A DNA stretch of 64,000 nucleotides from Hyphomicrobium sp. (GTDB taxonomy: Bacteria > Pseudomonadota > Alphaproteobacteria > Rhizobiales > Hyphomicrobiaceae): contig JALHOF010000004.1 in the NCBI GenBank assembly GCA_022843145.1, positions 1 through 64,000 of the forward strand, in the 5' to 3' direction. Positions within the stretch are counted from its first letter, which is position 1. Every line of letters begins with the position of its first letter. Made by a program: the position numbers and the translations under genes. Below the pieces are notes generated by a model that was not told the origin of the DNA, did no database searches, and worked only from the letters and a program-made list of their open reading frames with translations. This document shows positions 33,442 through 43,163 of the stretch, one piece after another.

Positions 33442-34017
33442 CTACCCCAACAGATAGATGATCGGGAACAGCAGAACCCAGATCAGATCAACCATGTGCC
33501 AGAACGATGCCGCGATCTCGATGTTGCGCTCGCCGTCGAACCGCGCGACGGCGCCGAGGATGGCGATCCCGGCGACGACGTGGAGCGCATGAAAGCCGGT
33601 GACGAGATAGTAGAAGGTGAAGAACGGGCTCGTTTCGATGCCGATGCCGAGCTGGGCCTTGCTCCAGTATTCGGCGGATTTGACGATCAGGAATACGCAA
33701 CCGAGCGCCATCGCGCCGTAAAGCCAAAAGCGCGCTGTGTCGCGGCGGTCCACGTTGCGGGCAGCGGAGGCCATGGCGGCGCAATATCCGCTCGTGACGA
33801 GGACGATGGTATTGACGGCGCCTGCCGTCTGGTCGAGCAGCGCCTGATCGGCCGCGAAGGCGGCGGTGTCGCCGGCGCGGACCGCGAGAAAAGCGAGGAG
33901 TGCGCCGCCGAAGACAAGGAGCTCGCTGACGATCAAGACCCACATCATGAGGTCGCCCGGTAATTCGCCGAGCACCCCCCAGCCGTCGTCCGCCGCGCTA
34001 TCGGGGTCGCCGCTCAT
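33442..34017 (-). CDS. norE: NorE, cytochrome c oxidase subunit III-like protein
   Basis: A 191-residue membrane protein with five helices and the subunit III hallmarks LPGDLMMWVLIVSELLVFGG, FFTFYYLVTGFHALHVVAG and AASFWHMVDLIWVLLFPIIYLL. It is the accessory NorE of the norCBQDEF operon. The start at 34017 overlaps the norD stop by four bases; a longer open frame upstream lies inside norD and is not protein-like. Confidence 0.88.
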   Translation of the reverse strand: MSGDPDSAADDGWGVLGELPGDLMMWVLIVSELLVFGGALLAFLAVRAGDTAAFAADQALLDQTAGAVNTIVLVTSGYCAAMASAARNVDRRDTARFWLYGAMALGCVFLIVKSAEYWSKAQLGIGIETSPFFTFYYLVTGFHALHVVAGIAILGAVARFDGERNIEIAASFWHMVDLIWVLLFPIIYLLG

Positions 34018-35963
34018 GCGCCGGCCAGATGTCGATAGAGTTGCGGCAGCGCGGCGGTGAGCTTTTCGGGGTCCGGTATGACGACGAAGCCATGCGGGCC
34101 GAAGATCCGGCTGAAGGCCGCTTGCGATTTGATGTCGATGGTGACGCCGAACACGGACTGCCCGCTGCGGCGGGCCTCGTGCACCGCCATGTGCGTGTCC
34201 TCGATGCCGTGGCGCCCTTCGTAGTGGTCGAGGTCGTTGGGCTTGCCGTCGGTGAGGACCAGCAACAGCCGGCGTTGCCGGGTGCGCGCGGCCAGGCCGG
34301 CGGAGGCATGACGGAGCGCGGTGCCGAGGCGCGTGTAGTGCCCAGGTGTGAGCCCGGCGATGCGGCCTTCGATGGCTTCGCCCATCGGTTCGTCGAAGGC
34401 CTTGCAGGTTTGGAAGAAGACGCGATCCCGGCGCAGCGAAGAGAATGCAGCGATGGCGGTCTCGTCGCCGCAAGCGGCGAGCCCCCAAGCCAGCGCGATC
34501 AGCGCCTCACGCGCGATGTCGATGACCTGCCGCCCGCCGACGTAGCTTTCGGTCGAGCGCGACGCATCGAGCAGGATCGAGACCGCGAGGTCGCGCTCCT
34601 GACTGCGGGTGGCGCGGTAGACCCGGTCGGAATGCTCACCGGTCGCGGCGAACGCGACGCGCGCGTCGATGGCGGCTTCGAGATCGATCTCTTCGCCGTC
34701 GATCTGGCGTGTCAGCGGAACGCGGCGCGGACGCAGTGCCTCGAACTGGCGGCGGACGCTTCGGATGCGGCGCTGGGCAGCTGGGGAGGAGAGGCTTTCC
34801 GGCAATTCCCCGGCCGCGACGGCGGGGCCCTCGAGAACCCGGCAATAATCGGGCGTGTAGGTTCGCGCGCGATGATCCCACTCGGGATAGACATGCTTCC
34901 CGGAGACGCGCTCGAAGTCCGCTTCGGCGGGGGAGAGGTCGAGATGCAGACGAAGCCGGGCACGCGCCTTCTGCGGCACGCGGACCAGACTGATCTCGTC
35001 CTGGTCGTCGGCGGCCTTCCGGGCGTTGTCCTCGTCGTCGTCTTCGACGCGGCGGTTGATGTCGAGAAATTCGGCCCACGACAGGATGGATTCGAATTTG
35101 TGCAGGATGAGGCTGTCGCTGCGCGCGGCCTGTTCGGCGGTCTTGCGTGTCGCCCTGAAGGCCTTCTCTTCCTGCTCCGAGGGATCAGATCCGCTGGCGC
35201 CGGGCTCGTCGTCGCGATCGGCCTTGATGCGCGCGGGCAGCGGGCGGGCGTCGAGCCAGAGCGCGACGGGGGCGAAAGGCTTGTAGCCGCGCGGCGCGGT
35301 GAATGCGGATAGGTCGGCGGCGCGCTTGCGCACGGCTGCTGCGATCTGAAGTGCGAGCGGTCCCTGTGGCGCGGGCCCCGCCAGCAGATGACGGATCGCG
35401 GATTCCATCGCAGCTTCGACCGGCGGAAGGGCTTGATCCGATCTGAGGTCGCGCGTGAGGGCGACGAGAGCTGCGTAGGTCGCGCGCAAGCCGCGGCAAG
35501 CCGCCAAGGTGTGGAGCGTCATGTCGTAGGCCTGCTGCAAGGCGCGAATGTCGGCGCGCAACGGATCGGCCTCGGGCTCGACGGGTTTCGCATAGGCGGC
35601 ACTCGCGGCGAGCCACAGATACAGGGCCATGTTGGCTTCGCGCGCGGGGAACACCGCGATGCGGCCGGGCAGCCTCAGCGCCTCGCCGTCGAAGCTCGGG
35701 GTGGCCAGCCGTTCGAAGCTGTGGCCGAGCGCGCGGCGCCAGGACAGGCGATGCGCTTGCTGCTCGGCGGTCGCGGTCTTGAGCTCGACGTCGCGGGCGC
35801 CGCCGAGCCCTCGGAACAGCACACCGATGCGGCCGCGCATCTCGTCGAGCGTGGCGGCGTGGCCCTCATGCCGCGCGGGGGCATCGAGGCCGCTGACATA
35901 GGAATGCCACAGCTTGCCGACGCTCTCCTCGGGCTCCCATGGCTCAAATTCGCGCCCGGACAT
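34014..35963 (-). CDS. norD: NorD, vWA-domain nitric oxide reductase activation protein
   Basis: A 649-residue soluble protein whose C-terminal 200 residues are a von Willebrand A domain: the MIDAS motif in SILLDASRSTES, then TRLGTALRHA, and VLTDGKPNDLDHYEGRHGIEDT. Together with the MoxR-type ATPase NorQ it inserts the non-haem iron or otherwise activates NorCB. The acidic middle region (EDDDEDNARKAADDQDE) is typical. It follows norQ after eight bases and is coupled to norE. Confidence 0.93.
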   Translation of the reverse strand: MSGREFEPWEPEESVGKLWHSYVSGLDAPARHEGHAATLDEMRGRIGVLFRGLGGARDVELKTATAEQQAHRLSWRRALGHSFERLATPSFDGEALRLPGRIAVFPAREANMALYLWLAASAAYAKPVEPEADPLRADIRALQQAYDMTLHTLAACRGLRATYAALVALTRDLRSDQALPPVEAAMESAIRHLLAGPAPQGPLALQIAAAVRKRAADLSAFTAPRGYKPFAPVALWLDARPLPARIKADRDDEPGASGSDPSEQEEKAFRATRKTAEQAARSDSLILHKFESILSWAEFLDINRRVEDDDEDNARKAADDQDEISLVRVPQKARARLRLHLDLSPAEADFERVSGKHVYPEWDHRARTYTPDYCRVLEGPAVAAGELPESLSSPAAQRRIRSVRRQFEALRPRRVPLTRQIDGEEIDLEAAIDARVAFAATGEHSDRVYRATRSQERDLAVSILLDASRSTESYVGGRQVIDIAREALIALAWGLAACGDETAIAAFSSLRRDRVFFQTCKAFDEPMGEAIEGRIAGLTPGHYTRLGTALRHASAGLAARTRQRRLLLVLTDGKPNDLDHYEGRHGIEDTHMAVHEARRSGQSVFGVTIDIKSQAAFSRIFGPHGFVVIPDPEKLTAALPQLYRHLAGA

Positions 35964-35971
35964 GACGCCTC

Positions 35972-36793
35972 TCAGCCGTAGACGGTGGCCACGAGGTCGA
36001 GAAGACCGCGCTTGATGTCGGGATCGTCGGTCAGCGGCTCGATCATTGCGGCGCGAACCGCCCGTTCTATGGGCATGCCTCCCTGAACGAGGCTCGCACA
36101 GTAGACCAGAAGCCGTGTCGACACGCCTTCCTCGAGGTCTTGGCCTTTGAGGGCGCGTAGCTTCCCTGCGAGACGGACGAGCGCCGCTGCCCGCTCTTTC
36201 GAGAGCCCGGTTTCCACCGACACGATGTCGATCTCGCGCTGCGCTGGAGGGAAGTCGAATTCAATCGCCAGGAAGCGCTGCCGCGTCGACGGCTTCAGCG
36301 TTTTGAGGATGTTCTGATAGCCGGGGTTGTAGGATGCGACGAGCATGAACTGCGGTCCGGCGGCGAGCACTTCACCCGTGCGCTCGATCGGCAGAATGCG
36401 TCGGTCATCGGTCAGCGGATGCAGAACGACGGTCACGTCCTTGCGCGCTTCCACGATCTCGTCGAGATAGCAGATCGCGCCCTCGCGAACAGCGCGCGTC
36501 AGAGGACCGTCGATCCATTCCGTTTCCCCGCCCTTGAGCAGGTAGCGGCCGATGAGGTCGGCGGCCGAGAGATCGTCGTGGCAGGCGACGGTGTAAAGCG
36601 GGCGGCCGAGCCGGGCCGCCATGTGCGCGACGAATCGGGTCTTGCCACACCCGGTCGGACCCTTGAGCAGAAGCGGCATCCGGTTCTGGAACGCCGCTTC
36701 GAAGATCTCGCATTCGTCGGTATGGGGGAGGTAGAAGGGGGGTGTTTCCCCCTTCTTGGCATTGGATGCGTGCATGACGGGTGCTGACTGCAT
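35972..36793 (-). CDS. norQ: NorQ, MoxR/CbbQ-type AAA+ ATPase
   Basis: A 273-residue AAA+ protein of the CbbQ/NirQ/NorQ group. Walker A is LLKGPTGCGKTRFV, Walker B AICYLDEIVEAR, with sensor 1 LVASYNPGYQ and the arginine-rich STRQRFLAIEFDF region. It partners NorD in activating nitric oxide reductase. The start at 36793 has GGAG nine bases upstream; MHASNAKKG seven codons later is possible. It lies five bases after norB. Confidence 0.93.
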   Translation of the reverse strand: MQSAPVMHASNAKKGETPPFYLPHTDECEIFEAAFQNRMPLLLKGPTGCGKTRFVAHMAARLGRPLYTVACHDDLSAADLIGRYLLKGGETEWIDGPLTRAVREGAICYLDEIVEARKDVTVVLHPLTDDRRILPIERTGEVLAAGPQFMLVASYNPGYQNILKTLKPSTRQRFLAIEFDFPPAQREIDIVSVETGLSKERAAALVRLAGKLRALKGQDLEEGVSTRLLVYCASLVQGGMPIERAVRAAMIEPLTDDPDIKRGLLDLVATVYG

Positions 36794-36798
36794 GGCCG

Positions 36799-38172
36799 TT
36801 ACTCCGCGGGGCTCAACACGTCGCGCTTGCCAGGTTCGATGGCTTCACGCTGCGGCACAAGGATCGCATAGACGAACAGGATCGCGCCGAGCACGACGGC
36901 GATGCCGGCGCCGAACCGCATATAGTAGAACAGCACGAGCTGGTCCTGCACCTCCATGTAGTTCTGCCCCATGACGCGCTGTAGATGCGTCTGGATCGTG
37001 CCGGCGAACGTGAGCACGAACGTCATGAACGCCATGCCCCCGGACATCAGCCAGAAGCTCGCCATGTTGAGCACCTGATTGTAGGGATCTCGGTTGCGCA
37101 TGATCGGGAACGCGTAGGTGAAGATCGCGAGATTCAGCGAGACGTAGGCGCCGAAGAACGCGAGGTGCCCGTGCGCGGCGGTGATCTGCGTGCCGTGCGT
37201 GTAGTAGTTGACGCCGTGCAGGGTATGCAGGAAGCCCCACACGCCGGCGCCGAAGAAGGCGAGCGTCGTCGTGCCGAGCGACCACAGCAGCGCGGCCTTG
37301 TTCGGATGGTCGCGCCGCCCTTTCCAGACCATGACGAAGCTGAAAACCATCATTAGGAAGAAGGGGACGATCTCGAGCGTCGAGAAGATAGAGCCGATCC
37401 ACTGCCAGTAGCCGGGCGCGCCGATCCAGTAGTAGTGGTGGCCGGTGCCGAGGATGCCGGTGAAGAGCGATGTGCCGACGATGACGTAGAGCCACTTCTC
37501 CACCACCTCGCGATCGACGCCGGTCAGCTTGAGCATGAGGTAGGCGAGGATCGCCGCCATCACCAGCTCCCACACGCCCTCGACCCAGAGATGGACGACG
37601 TACCACCAGTACATCTTGTCGAGGGAGAGGTTCGCGGGATTGTAGAATGCGAACAGGAACAGCAGCGCGATGCCCCAGAGGCCGATGAGCAGCACGTTGG
37701 TGATCGCGGTCTTCTTGCCGGCGAGCACGGTCATCGAAACATTGTAGAGGAACATGAGGGCCGCGACGACGATGCCAATTTTGACCCACAACGGCTGCTC
37801 GAGAAACTCGCGGCCATCCTTGCCGAGCAGGAAATTGCCCTGGAACAGATCGAACACGTAGGTGACGACCACGCCGAGGGTGCCGAGAACGAGGATCGCC
37901 AGCTGATAGTAGGCGATCGCGGGTGAGTGGATCTCGCGGCCAGATTCCTCCGGGATCAGGAAGTAGGCGGCACCGAAGAACCCAAGCAGCAGCCACACGA
38001 TGAGAGAGTTCGTGTGCAGCATGCGCACGACGTTGAACGGCAGCACTTCGGACAGTGTGTTCGGCGCAACGTAGATCCATCCGGCGAGCAGCCCGCCGGA
38101 GACCTGGACGACGAACAGGATCATGGCCGCCAGGAAGTAGGCGTAGGCGATCTTTTGACTTTCGTATTTCAT
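36799..38172 (-). CDS. norB: NorB, nitric oxide reductase catalytic subunit
   Basis: A 457-residue haem-copper-oxidase-family protein with twelve helices that reduces two NO to N2O at a haem b3/non-haem iron site, using electrons from NorC. Metal ligands are visible in VHLWVEGVWELV, GTGHHYYWIGAPG and TAAHGHLAFFGAY, and the conserved Glu residues of cNOR are in the first of these. The short length without an N-terminal quinol domain identifies the cytochrome c-dependent type. It is the second gene of the operon, 23 bases after norC. Confidence 0.96.
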   Translation of the reverse strand: MKYESQKIAYAYFLAAMILFVVQVSGGLLAGWIYVAPNTLSEVLPFNVVRMLHTNSLIVWLLLGFFGAAYFLIPEESGREIHSPAIAYYQLAILVLGTLGVVVTYVFDLFQGNFLLGKDGREFLEQPLWVKIGIVVAALMFLYNVSMTVLAGKKTAITNVLLIGLWGIALLFLFAFYNPANLSLDKMYWWYVVHLWVEGVWELVMAAILAYLMLKLTGVDREVVEKWLYVIVGTSLFTGILGTGHHYYWIGAPGYWQWIGSIFSTLEIVPFFLMMVFSFVMVWKGRRDHPNKAALLWSLGTTTLAFFGAGVWGFLHTLHGVNYYTHGTQITAAHGHLAFFGAYVSLNLAIFTYAFPIMRNRDPYNQVLNMASFWLMSGGMAFMTFVLTFAGTIQTHLQRVMGQNYMEVQDQLVLFYYMRFGAGIAVVLGAILFVYAILVPQREAIEPGKRDVLSPAE

Positions 38173-38195
38173 GGCTTCGTCCCCTGTGCTTGTCG

Positions 38196-38648
38196 TCAGC
38201 CGGCGTTGTTCGGCGGCCAGCCCTTGGTGTCGGTTTTGTCAGCCCAGATCAGGAAGTTCGAAAGATCGCGGATCTGCTCGTCGGTGAGCTTGTAGCCGGG
38301 CATCTGGCGCCGGCCGGGAATCCTCGACGGCTGCGCTTCCATCCAGCCCTTCAAGGTTTCGAAGGCCTCCTTGGGCTTGTCGATCACGCCCCATCGCGTC
38401 ATCACGTTGCCGACCTCGGGTGCGAAGTAGGCGCCTTCGCCGTGCAGCGAGTGGCAATTGACGCAGGCGTGTTCTTCCCAGATGCGCTTGCCGCGAACGA
38501 CCGATTCGGTGAGCGGCATCGATGCGGTCGAGGTGTTCACGATGTAGATGTGGCTGTGCACCGAAAGGCCGAGAAATATCAGGACGAAGAAAATCGACCC
38601 GCCGTAGAAGATGTTTCGGGCCATCGATGTCGTCATCACTTCGCGCAT
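38196..38648 (-). CDS. norC: NorC, nitric oxide reductase cytochrome c subunit
   Basis: A 150-residue protein anchored by one N-terminal helix (IFYGGSIFFVLIFLGLSV). The haem c motif CVNCH is at residues 62-66 and the axial Met lies in the GRRQMPGYKLT segment. It passes electrons from periplasmic donors to NorB. The ATG at 38648 is preceded by GGAGGG. It heads norCBQDEF, and an imperfect Fnr/Dnr box lies 67-80 bases upstream. Confidence 0.95.
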   Translation of the reverse strand: MREVMTTSMARNIFYGGSIFFVLIFLGLSVHSHIYIVNTSTASMPLTESVVRGKRIWEEHACVNCHSLHGEGAYFAPEVGNVMTRWGVIDKPKEAFETLKGWMEAQPSRIPGRRQMPGYKLTDEQIRDLSNFLIWADKTDTKGWPPNNAG

Positions 38649-38714
38649 GGGCTGATCCCTCCTCGAGACGCGGCGTCCGGTACCGCATCATTGGCCGGGC
38701 GAAGTCGTCAGCCC

Positions 38715-38728
38715 TTAACGAAAGGCAA
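38715..38728 (-). promoter_or_regulatory. Candidate Fnr/Dnr box upstream of norC
   Basis: The plus strand reads TTAACGAAAGGCAA, two mismatches from TTGAC-N4-GTCAA. Its centre is about 73 bases before the norC start, close to the arrangement at nirS. On its own it is weak; the matching site at nirS and the nearby regulator gene raise its credibility. Confidence 0.4.
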
Positions 38729-38790
38729 GCCGCCGACGATTACGCGCTTGGACATTCGGAGGAGCGAGCCGAACACGGGGGCGCTCTGGA

Positions 38791-40005
38791 CTAGCCGGGA
38801 TTGGCGGTTCGCGGTGCGAGCAGGATCGGGGCGTAGACGAAGCAGAACAGCAGGAATGCTGCGATCCACAGTCCGCCCGCGAGGAACATCACGGCGTAGT
38901 AGTGGTTCGGGAATACGGCGAGGCCCAGCGAACGGACGAGTGCCGCCGCGCCGACGAGGGCATAGGCCCAGGCGATTGCCGGCGACACGACGAGCGGACG
39001 TCCGGTGTGTCCGAGTGCGGCGCGCGACATGACCGCCAGTGTCATGCCGCCGATGGCGCCGATGGCCAGGAGGTGGAGAGCGGCCGTCTGCCCGATGGGC
39101 CCGCCTGCCCAATGCACGGCGAGGGCCGCGTAGCCGGCCGCTAGCATTGCGAAGCCGAGGTGCAGGCTCCAGACGATCGGACGATCGAGGATGGCGTTCG
39201 TGCGCCAGCCAGCAAGGCGTCCAGCGTTCGCAATCGCCGCGATTGCGGCGATAACGGAAAGGCCGATCCCGCCGGTGACGAACGGCGCGGCCAGAGCAAG
39301 GATGAATGCGGATGCGATGCCGAGCGCATCCAGCCTGTCGCGTACGATGGGCAGATGCGTCTTCTCCCCGCCAGCCGTCAGCGCGTTGCGCGTGAACATC
39401 GGCGTGACGCGACCGCCGAACGCGGCGATCATCGCCGCGAGAGTGAGGACGCCGAGCTTGGCGCCGATCTCAGCGCCGTTCGAGCTGAAGCCGAGCCACG
39501 CGAGATGGATCGCGGTGTTTCCCGCAATCATCACGACGAGCAACGACACGATCACGATGTCGCGCGGCTTAGGCCGCTTCAGGATGAGCGGGAAAACGGT
39601 CGCCGCGAGCGCGGGCATGAGAGCGAGATCGGCGACCGCGACGACGGCAGCCGGCAATGACGTCGAGAACAGCATCGCGAGACGGCCAGCCGCCCAGACG
39701 GCGGCGAGCAGGGTCACACGGCCGGCGGCGAACGGTCCGCTTCCAGACCAGTTCGGCACGGCGGTCAGGAAGAATCCTGCCAGGACCGCGCCGCCATAGC
39801 CGTAGATCATTTCGTGCGCGTGCCATTGGTGCGGCGGCTGGACGAACGGAACGTAGAGCAGAACGCCGCCAGCGGCGTGGATGCCAAGCCAGCCGAGCCA
39901 CACCGTCATCGCCACGACGCTGAAAACGCCGGCGGCCAGGAAGAAGAAGCGGAATCCTTCACTGGTCGCGAGCCCCCAGACCGGCATGGGCTTTTCGAGG
40001 TTCAT
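38791..40005 (-). CDS. nnrS: NnrS family membrane protein
   Basis: A 404-residue polytopic protein with about twelve helices. The family motifs FRFFFLAAGVFSVVAM, QWHAHEMIYGYGGAVLAGFFLTAVPNW and RVTPMFTRNAL are present, the His-rich one probably binding haem and copper. NnrS proteins accompany denitrification genes and protect against nitrosative stress. The start at 40005 (MNLEKPMPV) overlaps the nirX stop by four bases. It ends 142 bases before norC, so nirI-nirX-nnrS and nor may be separate transcripts. Confidence 0.9.
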   Translation of the reverse strand: MNLEKPMPVWGLATSEGFRFFFLAAGVFSVVAMTVWLGWLGIHAAGGVLLYVPFVQPPHQWHAHEMIYGYGGAVLAGFFLTAVPNWSGSGPFAAGRVTLLAAVWAAGRLAMLFSTSLPAAVVAVADLALMPALAATVFPLILKRPKPRDIVIVSLLVVMIAGNTAIHLAWLGFSSNGAEIGAKLGVLTLAAMIAAFGGRVTPMFTRNALTAGGEKTHLPIVRDRLDALGIASAFILALAAPFVTGGIGLSVIAAIAAIANAGRLAGWRTNAILDRPIVWSLHLGFAMLAAGYAALAVHWAGGPIGQTAALHLLAIGAIGGMTLAVMSRAALGHTGRPLVVSPAIAWAYALVGAAALVRSLGLAVFPNHYYAVMFLAGGLWIAAFLLFCFVYAPILLAPRTANPG

Positions 40006-40955
40006 GAAACGGCCTCGCCACGCCCTGTCATCGATGCGTCGCCATAGCGCCGGACGCGGCCCTTCCAGTCGGCGCCGATGACCGCGACGTCGGTGATCGA
40101 GGCCGCGAGGTCGGCGACGGCGTCGTGCGGAAGAATGGCAAATGCCGTGGACAATGCGTCGGCCGTCTCGGCGGTCGGCGCGAAGACGGAAATGCTCTGC
40201 CAATGACGCGGGCTGTCACCTGTTCGCGGGTCGATGAGGTGATGGCGGAATCCGCGGGGATCGAGGACGAGAGATTTCGGCTCGCTGGTGGCGATCGCCA
40301 CCTCGGCCACGGAGACGGCGGCCTTGGCTGCGGGGATGCCGACGGCGCGGCGCGTGCGGCCGGGCAGACGCAGCTCGCCGGCATCGACGACGATGTCGAT
40401 GAAGCCGTGGCGGGCCAGGAGCTCGGTCACGCGATCAGTGATGCGGCCCTGTGCGATGCCATTGAAGGTCAGGGCGCAACCCGGCGCGAGCGCAATCCGC
40501 GACGGCGTGATCGCGACCGGGGTGCCGGCGCGTGCGCAGATGTCGGCGGTTGCAGGCTTGCCGGCGGCGGCGGCGAGCCAGACCGGCTGGATGGTCGGGT
40601 CGAACGATCCGCCCGTGCGTTCGCGCCAGCCGATCGCGGCCGTGGCGACCTCGACGAGATCGCGCGAGGGGGCGTCGAGCGCGCCGTCTCGATTGAGCCG
40701 CGATAGCTCGGATGTAGCGCGATGGAGCGAAAAGACCTGCTCGAGACGCTCGATCTCGGCCACGACCTCAGCAAGCGCGGCACGTGCGGCGTCGTGGTCC
40801 GGCCCGTAAAGCGAGATCCGCGCCTCCCCGCCAAGAGCCGCACCGCGCCAAACGAAGGCCGGCTGCTGCTCACGAGTGCCGATGAGAAGTCCAATGCCAC
40901 CGGCAAAGCCTGCGGCCATTGCAGTCATGATGAAGCGTCGCCTCGATTGCGGCAT
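40002..40955 (-). CDS. nirX: NirX, ApbE-type FAD:protein FMN transferase
   Basis: A 317-residue ApbE-family protein with an N-terminal signal (RRRFIMTAMAAGFAGGIGLLIG). The conserved LTFNGIAQGRITDRV and HHLIDPRTGDSPR are present. ApbE enzymes attach FMN covalently to a Thr or Ser of flavin-binding domains in the periplasm. The likely target is NirI, encoded 17 bases upstream, which carries such a domain. In Paracoccus the equivalent gene beside nirI is nirX; in nos clusters the equivalent is nosX. The nir context decides the name. Confidence 0.88.
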   Translation of the reverse strand: MPQSRRRFIMTAMAAGFAGGIGLLIGTREQQPAFVWRGAALGGEARISLYGPDHDAARAALAEVVAEIERLEQVFSLHRATSELSRLNRDGALDAPSRDLVEVATAAIGWRERTGGSFDPTIQPVWLAAAAGKPATADICARAGTPVAITPSRIALAPGCALTFNGIAQGRITDRVTELLARHGFIDIVVDAGELRLPGRTRRAVGIPAAKAAVSVAEVAIATSEPKSLVLDPRGFRHHLIDPRTGDSPRHWQSISVFAPTAETADALSTAFAILPHDAVADLAASITDVAVIGADWKGRVRRYGDASMTGRGEAVS

Positions 40956-40972
40956 GGTCGAGTCTCCGGGAG

Positions 40973-43108
40973 CTAGATGCTCGGGTTGAGTTCAGGCCGG
41001 CGGCCGGCGCGGCGCTTGAGGACGACGCATTGCGCTTCGTCGTTCATGATCACCTGACAGCGCAGACAGAGAATGCATTCGTTGGGATTGATGCGGCCGA
41101 GCGTGTCGATCGCGCCGACGGTGCATTGCGTCTCGCAGAAGCGGCACTCGCGGCCGCACTGCGGACGGCGATGCAGCCAGTCGAACAGCTTGAGCTTCGC
41201 CGGGATGGCGAGAGCCGCGCCGAGCGGGCAGAGGTAACGGCAGTAGAAGCGCTCGATGAAGAGCCCGGCGATCAGCAGCGCCAGCGCAAAGGCGACGAAC
41301 GGCCATTCGCGCAGGAACGACATCGAGATCGCGGTCTTGAACGGCTCTGCCTCGGCTAAGACGATGGCGCGATCCATCGAATAGAATGACAGACCGAGGA
41401 TCGCGACGAAGAGCGCGTACTTGATCGCCCATAGCCGCTCCTGCAATGCGAACGGCACCTCGACCTGACGGACGCCGAGACGCTTGGCCGCTTCGTTCAG
41501 GAGTTCCTGCAAGGCGCCGAACGGGCACAGCCAACCACAATAGACGCCGCGTCCCCAGAACAGGAGACCGAGCGCCAGGAACGCCCAGAGCATGAAGATG
41601 ACCGGTTCGATGAGAAACGTTTCCCAGTGAAAGCCGTTGAGGAGCGCGTGCAGGAAGGCGACCACCTGGATCACCGAAAGCTGTCCCTTGGCGATCCAGC
41701 CCAGGAAGACCAACGTCACCGCGAGGAAGGCGAGCCGGCCATTGAGCCAAAGTGCGGGCCGGCTCACGAAGAACTCCTGCACGAAGAACGCGCCCGCGAC
41801 CCAGGCGATCATCGTGGCGACGGCGGCAATGGTGAAGGGCTTGCGCTGCCAGGCGGCGACCCATATCGGCTGCGGTTCGCCGTCGGACACGGCGGCAGCA
41901 AAGTAGGATTTCGGCAGGGCATAAGTCGCAGCGGAGCGCAGCGTGGCTATGGTTCCGTCCTTTCGTGTCCGCTCAGCCGAGATCTCGATGCGGAAGGGAG
42001 CGGTTGCAACGAACCCCGTGGACGAGGGGATACGAAAGACGCTGATTTCCTTGAAGCGCGGAGCGTCGTCGAGCGCGAGCTTGTCGATGCGGAGATAATC
42101 CGCCTTGCGCAGCTTGATGGTGCGCTCGCTCTGGATCAGCTCGAGACGGTCGAACACGCCGCTGTCGAGGTAGGCGGTGCCGCGATGAGAATGAAAGCCC
42201 GTTCCGGCGATCAGGATCGAGGTATCGCCCGGACCGACGCTCGCGACGATATTCGAGAAGGCGGCGTGTCCAAGAAGCGAACGGCCGATCGACGGCGGAT
42301 CGAGGACCGCGATCCAGGCCTCGATGAACGGCATCCCGGCTTCCGGCAGAGGATCGTCGATCTCACCGAAGCGGCGACGCGCTTCGTCGAGGCTCATGGC
42401 CGCGTGTGCGACCGAGCCGTCGGCGACAAGGTCTGACCATGCACGCTGGCTGAAGGTAACGCGGTCGATCACGCCGCCGGCAGGCCTGATGTAGCCTTCG
42501 CTGACAGCAACCGTTCGTGCGGTTCGCAGGATTGCGTCCCGGATAACGCCAGTGGACACGGTGGCGCCGGCGATGATGGGCGGCAGGTGCGAGCTGTCGG
42601 CGAAGGCTTCGACGCGGGGCGCGGTGAGATCGAATCCGGAGAAGCCGCCGACGTATCGCGCAATGTCGGCTGTCGAGATGCCGAGCGTGAGGATCGGCTC
42701 ATTGTGTCGTCTGAGTTCCGCCCCACTGATGCGCGCGCCGGGCGTGATGCCAACGAGAATGTCGATGGGTTGGCCGGAATAGCCCGCGGACTGGGCGACG
42801 TCCCAAGTCGAGGCAATGACGCCGGACGGTCCGCCGGGGGCATCGACCTGCCACAGCGGGGGCGTCCCTTCCCGGCGCACGATGGAGAGGGGCGCCGTGA
42901 CGCCGGGAAACAGACGCGCGGCCAATGCGGGATCGGGCGCGACCGGTGGTGCGGCAGGCTGAGCGCCGCGCGTGGCGGCGCTGGCGGAGAATGCAGTCGT
43001 CATCAACGCGGCAGCGGCGATGAGCAGCAGGCGGTGCACGATGGGGAGGATCTCGACCAGTCCCAGGGCAGGGTGCCGAGCTGTCGTTCGTGCTTCTCCT
43101 GCGCCCAT
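40973..43108 (-). CDS. nirI: NirI, NosR/NirI-family flavo-iron-sulfur membrane protein
   Basis: A 711-residue protein: signal/helix near the start, a periplasmic FMN-binding domain with flavinylation motif AGATVST (about residues 175-181), several membrane helices, two CP motifs (YCGWLCPFGA and YCRYLCPLGA) and a C-terminal pair of [4Fe-4S] sites (CRFCETQCTVG and CILCLRCQVI). NirI is needed for nirS expression or nitrite reductase electron supply in Paracoccus. NosR is the close paralogue, but divergence from nirS favours NirI. The start at 43108 is chosen as the first Met near the signal; upstream frame to 43339 overlaps nirS. Confidence 0.88.
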   Translation of the reverse strand: MGAGEARTTARHPALGLVEILPIVHRLLLIAAAALMTTAFSASAATRGAQPAAPPVAPDPALAARLFPGVTAPLSIVRREGTPPLWQVDAPGGPSGVIASTWDVAQSAGYSGQPIDILVGITPGARISGAELRRHNEPILTLGISTADIARYVGGFSGFDLTAPRVEAFADSSHLPPIIAGATVSTGVIRDAILRTARTVAVSEGYIRPAGGVIDRVTFSQRAWSDLVADGSVAHAAMSLDEARRRFGEIDDPLPEAGMPFIEAWIAVLDPPSIGRSLLGHAAFSNIVASVGPGDTSILIAGTGFHSHRGTAYLDSGVFDRLELIQSERTIKLRKADYLRIDKLALDDAPRFKEISVFRIPSSTGFVATAPFRIEISAERTRKDGTIATLRSAATYALPKSYFAAAVSDGEPQPIWVAAWQRKPFTIAAVATMIAWVAGAFFVQEFFVSRPALWLNGRLAFLAVTLVFLGWIAKGQLSVIQVVAFLHALLNGFHWETFLIEPVIFMLWAFLALGLLFWGRGVYCGWLCPFGALQELLNEAAKRLGVRQVEVPFALQERLWAIKYALFVAILGLSFYSMDRAIVLAEAEPFKTAISMSFLREWPFVAFALALLIAGLFIERFYCRYLCPLGAALAIPAKLKLFDWLHRRPQCGRECRFCETQCTVGAIDTLGRINPNECILCLRCQVIMNDEAQCVVLKRRAGRRPELNPSI

Positions 43109-43163
43109 CTCCGTTCCCCGCTGATGACGAAACGCAGTGTCGTCGCATCCTTCGGGAGTAGCC

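Noticed and set aside
40973-43108. Reading the flavo-iron-sulfur protein and its ApbE partner as NosR/NosX
   Set aside because: No nosZ, nosD, nosF or nosY is nearby and the gene is divergent from nirS, which fits NirI/NirX.
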